From Lunularia cruciata (taxonomy: Eukaryota; Streptophyta; Marchantiopsida; Lunulariales; Lunulariaceae), in NCBI GenBank assembly GCA_948567375.1, contig OX419755.1, positions 23,514,517-23,578,516 of the forward strand: DNA of 64,000 bases, written 5' to 3'. Shown piece after piece: positions 12,001-23,385 of the stretch (position 1 is its first letter; every line of letters begins with the position of its first letter). Under the pieces are notes generated by a model, which was given only the letters and a program-made list of their open reading frames with translations, made no database searches and was not told where the DNA came from. The position numbers and the translations under genes were made by a program.

Positions 12001-13505
12001 ATAGCACACAAGGGATGCACTTCTGAATCAGATTCAGATTCATCTTCCTCCGATGAGGTCTCTTCTTCCATGCTTGTGTCCACACTTGAAACTCCTTCCT
12101 CTGAATCTGATTCTCAATAATCACAAGATGGTGTATGTGAATATGAAGGATGATTGGTGTTGGTTATAGGAATTGTAACTCAATGGTTTGGTGGCTTAAT
12201 TCTCAAGTATCCTTTGTGCCATTGGTCAATTGTTCAAATTGCTCTCAAATATGGTCTCCCAAGTAGCAAACCATAACTTGCATTTTTCAAAACTTGAAAA
12301 GCCATGAGATTTTGAACTCCCATAATTGATACTATCACCTTGTCCATCATACCCACTAGTCAAACTTATTGCTTGTTTGCCATGCTCACTACAAATGTTG
12401 AAGGTCTAAAGTGGACCCATCTTACCCAACTTCTTCATCAACAACTTTGACATGGTTTCATCATAGATCCTTCACCAACAAGTGCATCCTTGATATCATG
12501 ACCATTGACCACATCAAACTTGGATACATATTCATAGGCCTTCCATGGTGTTGGTCTTGCATCCACCATTGATACCAAAGCCTTTGCTTTATTCTTCCTC
12601 TTGCACCTTGTAAAACTCAAACCACCCCTAAGCTCCTTCCTCAAAGGTAGGAATTAAAGTAATAGTTGCCTCATCGTGATGTTGGCCTTGTGACTACCAA
12701 TATCCTCCAACACATTGTACCTCCATTGTTGCTTCAAGATCAAGAAATCATCCATCCCCAACTTTTTCCTTGGAGTCTTTGTTGATGGTGCTGAGCTAGT
12801 AGTGTGAGTATGCCTTGTGGGCATTGGAATATCCTTGCTAGGAGTGAATTCTTGAGAAGATTATTTATTATTTTCAGAATGTGCGCTCTTCTTTTCTTGT
12901 GCCAAAAGCTCCTTTGGAGTTTGAGCATTCTCTCTTCTCATACTTGCTCTCCACCACATCTATGGATTTTATCTCCTTACCTCATATAGGAGTTATTTGG
13001 GCTTCAACACCTCCCTCTGTTGTTCTATTTACTTCCTCATAACCCCTTCTTCCATGAAATGTGGAATTTGGGCAATTCCTTTGGATGTAACCTCTACCTC
13101 CACAACCAAAACAATTTCTATCATTAAAATTGATAGTTGGTTGGCCTCCTCTATAAAGATATTTTCCATAAGTCCTAGGCCCTCTCCCAACATTTTGGTC
13201 TGGGCCTTTTTTCTCCCATAGTTGCATTACATTGATCTTGATATTTGCAAGTTGCTCCGTGATAGTTTGAAGTGCATCCTTTGGCGGAGATGTAAGGACA
13301 AGAGCAACTACTACTTTTGGTGTCACCTTTACCACCAAAGGATCAGAAATCCTATCATAATTGTAGACTTGTAGAGGATGCACAACCTCCTTCACCACCA
13401 AATCATTCTCATTCCCTTCCAAACTCTCATCCATACGAACTACAATCTTGATAGCTTCTACCTTTCTCATTTCTCACCTTGCTTCAAATTGTTGGTCTCA
13501 AACCA
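9036..13505 (-). mobile_element. Ty3/gypsy retrotransposon fossil, pol plus partial gag
   Basis: Reading right to left, the parts are: gag C-terminal region with a CCHC-type zinc knuckle (about 13470-12980), a protease/linker region (about 12650-11850), reverse transcriptase (about 11630-11260, with SEWVSPI and VCVDYY-type blocks), RNase H (about 10910-10546, IFYTNASSIAIGCTLSQ), and integrase including its C-terminal part (about 10220-9200, KSDPFKEGDSVMLF). The RT-RNase H-integrase order places it in Ty3/gypsy. Its RT differs in style from the element at 48568-54084, so it is a second lineage. The 5' part of gag and the 5' LTR are absent; it ends near 13505 at a pyrimidine-rich tract. It is broken in many places and old. 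Confidence 0.85.
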
Positions 13506-16060
13506 CCCCCCCCTCCCCCCAACCAAAAATTCTTGGTGAGCATGGCTCCTGTCCCAATCATGGTAGTCTCCACATCATCCTTACTCTCACAAAGCCAGAC
13601 CTTCTAGCCCAAACAAAAGCATGGTAGAGGGTTTGGGGATAACAAAATCTCCTTTATTCCCAATCATAAGAGAAGTAGAGTTAAGAGAGGAAGGAGTTCT
13701 TCATGAAAAAGAGGTACTTGAGGCTGAAGATATATGTTTATGCCAAGACAATGCTTATCTCTAAGCCACAGACAAGCTTCACAAGAATGACCCAAGGTAG
13801 AACATGCATGATAGAGACACCTCCTCCAACCAAATTGATATCTTAGCAGCAAGAGCTAACCATCTTTATAGAGACTCAAGAGAGGAGAGTAGGCACTCAG
13901 CCTCATTCAAGATCAGGAGAGGAGAAACCTCAAGCAAGAACAAGATCAGGTAGATTGTAGTAGCACTCTTTCCCAAACTACTAGTGTACAATGTGAGCCT
14001 GGCTCTCAAATTGATGGAGCAACTTCCTCCCATCTATGTAGAATCTAATAGGGAATCATTGACTATGTAACACTCATCCAACATCTTCACCAACTCACAC
14101 AAGGAGGATTTGAAGTAAAGATGAAGGCAAGGGAAGAATTGCAAGATTTTTGGATCCAACATTTGGAGACAAAGAAATGAAATAATGCTTTGGTGCAAGA
14201 GGTAGCCAAACTCAAGGAAGAAAAACAAATGCAAAAGAAAGAGATTGATGAAGAACATGCACCAAGGAAGAAGACATCCGACTTGCAAGATGTGTCAATG
14301 GTTCAAGCTAGAAGAATAAGTAAAGACTCAAGAGGAAGATATTGATGCACTTAAAGGTGTCTCTTGTGGCAATAGAAGTTTGCCATCAAGAAGAGCTGCA
14401 AGTAGCTAACACCTATGTAAAGAAGCTCATAGAGACTTTGTAGAAGAAGCAAGATGAATCCAAGAAGGAGAAGGCCACAAGGAAGAAATCATAACTAAGA
14501 TGAAGGAGCAAAGGACCAATTCAATCTAGAGAAGATAACTACTTTGGTGAAGATAGAGATGGTGTGGGACCAATTAGAGGAGACTATGAAATGAGATAGT
14601 GGAGGTCTCCTTGAAAAAGTTGAAGGCTAAGGATTTCTGATCCAAGCACATGCTTAGACTACAAAGAACTATTCAAACAAGCAATTGTAGCAATTAGCTG
14701 ACAAGTTGATGAAGCATGCAAGTTGATGAAGCATGCCTTGAAGAAGCCGCAAAAGCACTATTGTTGTAAATCATAGGGTATTGTGAGCAAGAAGACTTGC
14801 TAATTAAGACTTGCAAAGGCAAAGGTAGCTCTTTGTAGTAGACTTTAGGAAGAAGATGATTGTTAGCTCAAGGGAAATGTGCAAAATTTTGTTTAAGTAT
14901 AGAACACATCCTCAGCCTGAAATTCTCTTTGGCCTCAAACTCTACCTTTGTCTTGATTTATATCTTTATCTAGAAATACTTTTTGACTTAGGACCAGTTT
15001 TGTAGCCAATTAATATAGCATTTTTTTTACTTGTACAATAACTGACAAGAATTAATTGTGATTGGAGGTAGTTGCATAGACACATCTTAATTGTGCTAAG
15101 GATAAGATCTGTAGGTAGGATTAGCATTACGTGGAGTAGGAGAAGTTAGGAGATTATGGGCATCCTCAACTATTAATCTTCTTTGTCTAAAAATTATGAA
15201 ATTGTATTTATGGGTTGTGACCTACAGAAAAGATTTCCATTTCTTTCATGAACAAAGTATTCAGCTCAAACATCTCTTTTGAGTCTATGTTGAATGGATG
15301 TTGCTTACATCTTTGATGCATAATTGGTTGAGTAGAGGTGAGGAATCTTTCAATAGTAGTGTATGTTTGAGTACTTTCTTATGAAATTTGCACTAAATCA
15401 AGGAGGTTACTATTGATTTTTAGTGAGAATGAGTGCTTGAGTACTAAGGTAGAAAATTTGCACATTATCAGGAAGTTACCCTTGACATTCTAAACCGGCA
15501 AGTCAATGTGAAGGAGGGTTCCAAGATCAATGGAGCATTGAGAGTTCCATGGATAGAAAGGCCAAATAAATCATTGATTTTGGATTTTGTTGAGATTGCA
15601 TTTTGTGGGAAGAGATATGCATGGTCAACAATAGCATCAAGGAGAAGGAAACTTTGGCCTTAAAACCAACCTTTTGAGGTGAAATAACCCTACAAGAAGG
15701 GACTAGCCACCAAGGTAAAAGAGGCTCTTTAAGAGGAAGGGGCCTTTGTCATGAAGTGTACCACCATTATCAAGGGCTTATTAGATTAGACTTTTTGATT
15801 GAATGGTTGTTGATTTCTCTTTTGGGTGCCATAGGTATCACTACCCTTTTTTGGGAATGGTTTTTGCCCAAGAGGTTAAGAAGGTGAAAAACTAGTGACA
15901 TTGTGATATTTCATCTTTATTTTTAGTCAATTACAACTCATATCCTCATGGGAACAACTTGTTCTTATTGCTTATACTGCTAGTATATCAACACTTGGTT
16001 GTACTCTATATCAACACTTGGTTGTATTTATAGGGTGAGAGACAATAAAAATAGAAATAC
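13506..16060 (+). other. unrecognised coiled-coil ORF remnant, probably from a retroelement
   Basis: The plus strand shows scattered coding-like stretches rich in Glu, Lys and Gln (for example VAKLKEEKQMQKKEIDEEH at about 14195-14260), typical of coiled coil. A later stretch at about 15480-15660 reads VNVKEGSKINGALRVPW and IASRRRKLWP. I do not recognise the family. A related copy lies on the minus strand at 42541-45400: both share a 'tcaaacaagcaa..agcaattagc'-like block and a 'ctttgtagtaga' block. Many breaks. It sits between two gypsy remnants, and no LTRs of its own could be defined. Confidence 0.45.
15984..16026. repeat. 23-bp period tandem pair
   Basis: The 20-bp word tatatcaacacttggttgta occurs at 15984-16003 and again at 16007-16026, followed by a TATA-like gtatttatag. 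It lies just upstream of the gag remnant that starts near 16097. Confidence 0.85.
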
Positions 16061-16089
16061 TAATTGGAGTGAAGAGAAAGATAGTGAGA

Positions 16090-17960
16090 GGCTAAGATGG
16101 GGAAAGTTCCAATTTTCTTTGGTAAGGATAGAGAAGATGTGGAGGCCTTTGTGGGAGAATTCAAGAGAGCTTGCATAGAAAATAATGAGAGGAGGAAAAA
16201 TGAGGAGGCCTCATTATTATTGGATTTCTTTGAGGATGCAGCTCTTACATGGTGGTATGAGTCAAAATACAAGAAGAAAGAGAAAAAGGAGTCTTGGGAA
16301 GGTAACTACTACACTTATCAAAAAAATTCTCCCAATGGAAACTATGAGAGATTGATGAGTGAGGTTAACTTCCTCAAGCAAGGAGATGGAGAGAAAGTGA
16401 GAGCATGTGTAGAAAGAGTGGAGAAGTTAGAGTCCAAATCCCACATAATGTTGAGAAAGAATGGGGATGTGATAGAGACTATTATGATTGGGACAGTAGC
16501 TATGCTTACCAAGAATTTTGTGGGAGGATTAAAACCATAGATTCAAAGTAAGGTGAGATATGAGAAATCTTCCTCCAAAGTAGAAATTATCATGATTGTA
16601 GTTCATATAGAAGAGAGTTTGGAAGGGGATGAAAGTGATCTGGTGGTGAAAGAGGTTGTACATCCTCCACATTTACAAGTATGGTGGAGCTTCTAACTCT
16701 TTGGTGCCAAGGGTTGTACTACAAGTAATAGTTGCTCCGGTTTTTTCACCTCCACCAGTGGATCCAGTTCAAACCATCACGGAGCAACTTGCAGATTGCA
16801 AGTTCAATGTAATGCAACTATGGTAGAAGAGAGAGGTGGACCAAAATATAGGGAGAAGGCCAAGGAGTTATGAGGGAGCCAATATAGAGGAAGAGGGAGG
16901 TGGTGAAGCACAAGTAGCTCCTACTCCAAATAGAGGTAAAGAGATAGTATCCATAGATGTGGTTGAGAGCAAGTATGAGAAAGGGGAGTAATAGAACTCC
17001 AAAGGTCTTAACTTGGAGCTTTTGGCACAAGAAGAGAAGAGAAGAGAACATGTTGTGTAGATGAGGTGCATTTTTCTCAAGTATTCACTCCTAGTAACAA
17101 TAGTCCTATGCCTACTAGGAGTACTTGCACCAACACTTCAACGGCACCAACAACAAAGACTCCAAGGAAGAAGTTAGTAATGGATGTTTTTTTTATCCAA
17201 AGTAAAAATGAGACTACAATGTGTTGGAAGATGTGGTAGTCACAAGGCTAACATCATAGTGAGCCAAATATTTGCTTTGAACCATACCTTGAGAAAGGAG
17301 CTTAGGGGGGGTTAAATTCTTCAAGGATATAGAGAAATAAGAAGGCAAAAGTTCAGGTATCCATGGGGGTGGTGATGCAAAACCAGCACCATGCAAGGCT
17401 TTTATATATGCCTTCAAAATTGATGTGAGAGTGGATGGTCACAAAATCAAGGATGCACTTGTTGATGGGAATCTATAGTGAATTTTATGATAGAAGGGTT
17501 GATGAAGAAGTTGGGTATGATACCTTCAACCTTTGTGGTAAGCATGGCAAACAAACAATAATTTTGATTACTTGGGTGATAAAAATGGTGTAGTTAATAT
17601 TAGTATAGGAGTTCAAAATCTTATGACTTTCCAAGTCTTAAATGATTGTAATTATGATTTGCTACTTAGAAGGCCATAGTTAAGATCAACTTGGCCCCTT
17701 GTGTTATTGATTTTAATCAATAACACAAGGAGTACTTGAGAATTGGGCAATCAAACTATTGGGTTATAGTTTCTATACGCAACACCAACCACACTTCACA
17801 TTCAAATACACCATTTCTTGATTATTTAGAATTGGATTCAAAAGAAGGAGCTTCAAATGTGGACACAATCATGGAATACAATGTGTACTTGCCATCACCC
17901 ATGTGCTAGAGTCACTCATCAAAGGGATGTTCTCCACAATGTATGGTAGAGAGATTGCCT
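16090..17960 (+). mobile_element. Ty3/gypsy gag-protease remnant (same lineage as 9036-13505)
   Basis: The gag N-terminal region is visible from about 16097 (KVPIFFGKDREDVEAFVGEF, then ALTWWYESK), the typical retrotransposon gag fold seen in plants. A gag C-terminal segment follows (about 16560-17050), then a protease-like region (about 17290-17960). The segments near 16560-16680 and 17290-17560 align by eye with the reverse complement of 13500-13400 and 12650-12400, so it belongs to the same lineage as the minus-strand fossil but in opposite orientation. RT, RNase H, integrase and LTRs are absent. Broken and old. Confidence 0.75.
17697..17730. repeat. 16-bp perfect inverted repeat with 2-nt spacer
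   Basis: Arms ccttgtgttattgatt (17697-17712) and aatcaataacacaagg (17715-17730) are exact reverse complements. The related sequence in the other gypsy copy (about 12180-12240) has only one of the two arms in recognisable form. Confidence 0.9.
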
Positions 17961-19439
17961 ATTGAACTTTGAGATGTAATAGGGTACATAACATCTCCCA
18001 AAAATATTAGAATAAGGATCTTGTAAACCCTAATTTCAGGTAACATGGGTATGTCCCTAACATGGCCATCCAAAAATCAGCAAATGAATGGTATTATATA
18101 TTTCCAAATCCGGCATCACCAACAAGGAAATGTCTAAAGGTAAAGTCTTTTGGTAATCCTTGATAGGTGACATCAATAACAACTTTCAATATTGGTATGC
18201 CAAGGGAGCCATACGATGTAGAGAGACTCATCACTCTCTACATACAAGTACCTCTAAACCTATATGCTTGCTTGCAATACCACAAATAGTCCAATGCTAC
18301 TCCCACCAAACAAATCCGGTAGGCATACTCCCTCTACCAAATACTACCAATCAATAGGTGTGGTATCCATAGGTGACAATGTAATAAACTCCAAAGGATC
18401 ATCACTAAATTGTTCCACTAGTGGTACAAAGGCTCCACTCCAAGCCTATTGTACCGACCTATTTTCATGATGTTGCAACTCCTCATTAGAACATCCAAGG
18501 TGAATAGAGTAAATCCACTCATACTCCAAATCCAAGTGATCTTCTCTTGTACCAAAGTATCTCTTGTATATGGTTCCCCTCTAATAACTCATAGGGCCAA
18601 TTTAAACCTTTTAATGCTAAAATTGATGCTATGGTCCTTGATTGTAATGAGCAAAGCCTACTACTACTAAGCATATGGGTAAGTGATATACTTGTCCATC
18701 ACTCAATTGCCAACCTTACCTATAGGAAGTTGTTTCCTCCCAATAGTCAATATTGAAACCCATGGGGCATAACATTGCTCTACCAACTAACACATCATAT
18801 GACCTTATTAAAACTTTGGGCATTGCCACCATGGTTACTACTCATACAAAGCTACTACTTACAAAAATCTTGGTTAACACATAAATGCAACATGTCAACC
18901 ATTCTTTGTAAGTTGCAATCAAAAGGATCAATGGTCCAATGGACAAGATAATTGCATTCAAAAAAGTTACCCAAAGCATAAAATGATCCTTTAGTAATTT
19001 ATATACACAAAAATCCCAATATTTTAGTGTAAATAGTTTGATTGTCCATAGATCCCATCCATCCCATTCTTGCTATAATACCAATATAAAAGACCAAGGA
19101 GAGAAATAAGAGAATAGAAGGTTACTTGAGAACTCTCAAATGATGGAGGAAACTCTTAATGTCTAGCCTAAGCTTGGGCTTTGGTTTATAGGTAACATGG
19201 GTACAAGACTCCCAAGAAGCTTCCAATGAAGATCCCTTCTTGAATCCACCTTACTTGGAGTGCAACCTAAGCTAGTTGTCAACTTGGTGTACAAGTTACT
19301 CAACCTTGGAAAGTTCCTAGAAGCTTCTCACCAAGAAGTTTCTTGGATGCTTCTAAAACATTCTTAGAGTTTCCTAACTATATATAAATTCTACCATCTA
19401 TTAGCTATATGTAACTTATACTAACTCCATATTGTCACA
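17961..19439 (-). mobile_element. 5' end of a Ty3/gypsy fossil: LTR plus leader (family of 48568-54084)
   Basis: A minus-strand LTR occupies 19085-19439 (TGTGACAATATGG to CTTTTATA). Immediately inside it (19084 leftwards) is a primer-binding-site-like TTGGTATTATAGCAAG, resembling the initiator-Met tRNA type TGGTATCAGAGC. The next 350 bp leftwards align by eye with the leader at 48991-49330 of the plus-strand element, including 'catgctttgggWaaWWtttttgaat'-like and 'atggtggcaatgcccaaa' words. From about 18670 to 17961 I recognise nothing. No 3' LTR is attached, so the copy is truncated. Confidence 0.75.
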
Positions 19440-22350
19440 ACTTGGGTCCAAACCAAAACAAATCAGCATTGGTTGGTGCTAAACATACTAATGTTGTAAT
19501 ATTTGGTGCAATGTAGTTTTGTAGTAAAAATAATTAACATCCAAGGAGATAATGATAACACTCAGTTAGGCTAAAAGTTAACATATAAACTCTTCCTCTA
19601 TATAGATTACTAGTTAGAAGATTTTCTAGTAAGTGGATCCATTCCTTATCCTTATAATTCCTCCAGAGTTAGTATGCTAAAATATTTAGTTAGTCATTTG
19701 TAGTTTCAAAACTTCTTTCCAAAGGTGTGGTTTGAAGTATCAATTCACTATGCTTTACTTAGATGTGCTTAATTGAACTTCTTCTTGTGGTAAACCACCT
19801 TCATATAGTTTTTTTAGGAATATCCTTTTACTATAAATTTAGACACTATTGTTCCATAATTCTAGTATATTTGACATTTATAAACTACTCCTAATAGTAA
19901 TATAGCTTAATTTGAAAAAAAAGAATTATTATTGATAACGTGATGAATTATTGATTTTGGTTTCTAAATGACTTTCCTTTGGTGATTTTAGCATATAATA
20001 AATATGAAAATAACTTTTTTATGATTATAGTATCTACAAAGAAGTTTTTTTATACCTTACACTTGTTGCTTGTTAGTCATTACATCATTCTAAGATACCA
20101 ATACCTAACTAATTAATACATTCAATAGTTTAAGGGTATGAAAGTTCTTTCAAGAGCATATTCTCATGAGAAATGGAATCTACTTCAGAGTTTCTCTTAT
20201 TTCATGAAATTCTTATTGTACTTAAAGAGATCAAGGATTTATTTTAGGTTAGCAATCTAGACTTGATTTAGAAAGAATACTATATGATACATGTTGATGG
20301 TAAATTGAGATAAACAATAGAAATAAGGTGACAGACAACTCTCAATCATCTTAAGTTCATAAGAGCTTTGCTATAATAATGGTTCTTTTAACAATTAATA
20401 ACTAGAAAAAATTTCATCATTGTCCCTAGAAATAGAATATATTACAATTTTGATAATAAATCGCAGTGAAATTTGACGTATGCATACTATGAAGATAATT
20501 GGACTGATGATCATAGTTTGTGATAACTTCTTCCCAATAATTAAGACTGAACAAAGTCATTGTTATTATATTTCAAATTTGGAATGAATATTTATTAAGA
20601 AAAATGGAGATTTAAATACAAGCATCACAATACATCATCAACCAATATCTAATCTAGAAGAAATTGCTTGGTTCTAAAATTCCGTTTATATGCCAATAAA
20701 CATAAGTTATGTATAAGAAGATATTAGAGTTAGTACACTAGAAAAGAGCAAACGGTTTAATCTTTCATATAAGAGAAAACCAATTCATCGCTACCCAAAT
20801 TAGAATAATATCACATACCAAAAAAGGAAAAAAGGTTGCAGATTTTCGAATTAAATGATTCCAGCCAATTTGAACATTACCTTAAGGTTGACATTACAGC
20901 ACTTCATTGTTGATAGGTCTAATATATGTATTCAATTTATGAAGCTTGGGGTAATTATTATGACAGATGACAGCTTCTAGTATCAGCAACTCAGTGCAAC
21001 ATGGAAAATTTGATTAAAAAACATTAAAAAGAAGTTCAAAGAAATGTTTGAGCATGATTTTTTAGCGCTTAACAAAAGTAATTAGTAATTAGTATCTTTA
21101 CAGTTTGTTTGTTGTTATGTGAATTGTATGTATGGAACTTGACTACTCAATTAATAGAAAATATTCTATTAAAGCCTCTAGCGAATCTGAAAGTTAATAT
21201 CCTTCATATGTTCTAAAGTTGTATTTACGAGGCCTGATCTCATAAGTAACCTCAAATTTACTGGCATTTCCGATAAAGATTAAGTTCGCAAGAGTGGGTA
21301 ATGAACTTATACAAGAATAACTATTTTTAATGACTTTTCATGTTAAAATGTTCTTAATTCACTTTTATTACCGTTTAAATACATTACTTATTTATAAGTC
21401 TCTTTCACAAGGGGTATATAAAACGCCAAATATTTGGATCCCTCATTTGAGATATTTCTTTTACAGTGCACAGTTTTCTCATCAATATCTTCCTTGGTCC
21501 AAGATATCTTAACACAAGGTTCACTAGTCTGATATTTGCTAGGATTTGAAAACTTGCTCGATATATTGATATCACACATATGACGTATGATTGCGATGAA
21601 GACCTTACTTGGGAGTTTTAACTTCATCATAACATTCAGACAACTGTCTAAATTTCTAAAATATAAAATGGTAAATAGACTGTCAACTGGATGAACAAAC
21701 CACCTCTCCACACTTAAGAGTAAATCGATATCTCATTGAAATTCGGATGAAAGAACAATGTGGACAATTCAGCAGAGGTACGCTTCACAATAAGGACCTA
21801 TTTCTAACCATTATTAACCTTATTCCAGCATTGAAATTATTTGAGTATCGAGGGCCTTGTGAGGAACATGGAGTTTTCTCCTGTGAAGGACTTAATTGTG
21901 TAAAGACAGTTTATCTCATCATTACGAATGAAACATGGACGAACTCGTGGTAGAACCTTGGGTTCCATGTGCATAATTCTATGGCTAACGTTCCAAACTA
22001 ACTCTGGTTAAGACAGGCCCTTTGTTGTGCATTGTACCCTTTGTGGCTCAACTCCTAACACAAACAAAGTCGTTTACGAGAATCTAAGTCAAAGTGTGGT
22101 GTGTTTTCCAAGTTAGTTCAAATACTTGTCTTCAAGTGCACTCTAAATCAGATCGGTCTTCCACGAGGACACATCAACTCGTTCCAAAGGAGGCTGGGAG
22201 GCAAACACGGACTACAGTAAGTAACATAAGACGGGCAGAAGGAGATCTCGCCATCCGGCAGAATTTCCTATAACTAGATGTTGGGGAATTCCTCCGGTAG
22301 GGCAAAGTAAGAAAGGAATAAGCTCACTTCCCTTCACTTCCACGTTGCTT
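19440..22350. other. AT-rich spacer, no gene seen
   Basis: No conserved protein, RNA gene or known repeat was recognised. Base composition becomes less AT-rich from about 21700 as the VPS15 upstream region approaches. Confidence 0.5.
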
Positions 22351-23385
22351 TTCTGTGCTGAAACAAGAGTTTGCGCGCCGTATATATGAAGAGGTGAAAG
22401 AAAGATCCTTAAATTGTTGGACCTGTGTTGATGAAATTCTCATTCCGGGAATCTCTCATCCGCATCGAGAGCTGAGAATTCGGGAGCATTACTCTACATG
22501 CTTCCGTGTGGCCGAGGGTCGAGCTGTCATTATCACAAGCTCTACCTCGTTCATGAGGATTTCCATACGCAATAAGGCTGTTAGTCTAATTGAAGTCTGA
22601 AACACTTGCAGGAAGATAGCAGGTGCGGAGTCGCAAGAATGCTGGATTTTATCTGTTAATGAGAAATTGGATCGATGGAAATCAATCGAGTAGGGACCAT
22701 CAAATCGGAGAAAAAGGGTATAAGAAGTGAAGGGAGAAGGCTCGGAGGCTTGGTGTTGTAGTTTGTTGACGATTATTTTGGAATTTCTGTATCGAGGAAA
22801 AGACAGGAAATTCTGCGCAAGTTTCGTGGGAGGGATTGCCGTAGTGCAAGGGTTTAGAAGGAGGTTTGTAGTAGGGTTGGAGGGGATTGGAACGGATGAA
22901 GGACTGGAAGAGACTGAGAACCGTGGTGATGGAGAACAGAGACCCGTAGGAATAGCTAGCAATATGTTATGAATAAGATCCAGAATTTGAAAACGATGGT
23001 GGTGATCGTTCTCTGGTTTTCAAGCTTGACGATGGTGATGATCTAGAAGCGGTTTTCTTGTTTGTCTCGGGAGTCGGGGTACTGTACTGTTCTGCCAGGG
23101 GCCTGGTTGGATGTTGAGACGTTCCTGCATACAGATGCCTGAATTTGTATGAATTCAGGTGACTTGGACGGCCTTTGCTTCCCTAGTTTGAGGAAGAGGG
23201 GGGGTGGAAATTGAGGAGAACTTCGGTGGACAATGATTTTTCTTGGCGCTCCAGAGGCTGGTTGACGATGGTGTGAACTTAGGCGAGCCCGTACAGCGCT
23301 TTTAAGAACTTGAGACAAAGCTGGTTCCTGTTTGGTGCTAGTGTCGGAGGGCAGACAAGGTTTATGATTCGAAAGGGGAAACGAA
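22351..23385 (+). promoter_or_regulatory. VPS15 upstream region, probable promoter and 5' leader
   Basis: This kilobase directly precedes the VPS15 start codon and has higher GC than the spacer to its left. A TATA-like gtatatatga lies at about 22379-22388. The exact transcription start and any leader intron cannot be decided from sequence alone. The minus strand also carries an open frame here (see separate entry), so a shared, divergent promoter is possible. Confidence 0.3.
22489..22962 (-). CDS. open frame of unknown status, 157 codons, divergent from VPS15
   Basis: The frame starts MLAIPTGLCSPSPRFSVSSS and its first 60 residues are rich in Ser, Pro and Thr with almost no acidic residues, which resembles a plastid transit peptide. 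The rest (FDGPYSIDFHRSNFSL and onward) matches no family I know, and nothing coding continues it to the left. It overlaps the probable VPS15 leader. It may be a first exon of a divergent gene, but chance is as likely. Confidence 0.15.
   Translation of the reverse strand: MLAIPTGLCSPSPRFSVSSSPSSVPIPSNPTTNLLLNPCTTAIPPTKLAQNFLSFPRYRNSKIIVNKLQHQASEPSPFTSYTLFLRFDGPYSIDFHRSNFSLTDKIQHSCDSAPAIFLQVFQTSIRLTALLRMEILMNEVELVIMTARPSATRKHVE

Noticed and set aside
13502-13524. Pyrimidine-rich tract as a polypurine tract of a minus-strand element
   Set aside because: No LTR start follows on its left; it only marks the junction between the gypsy gag remnant and the coiled-coil remnant.
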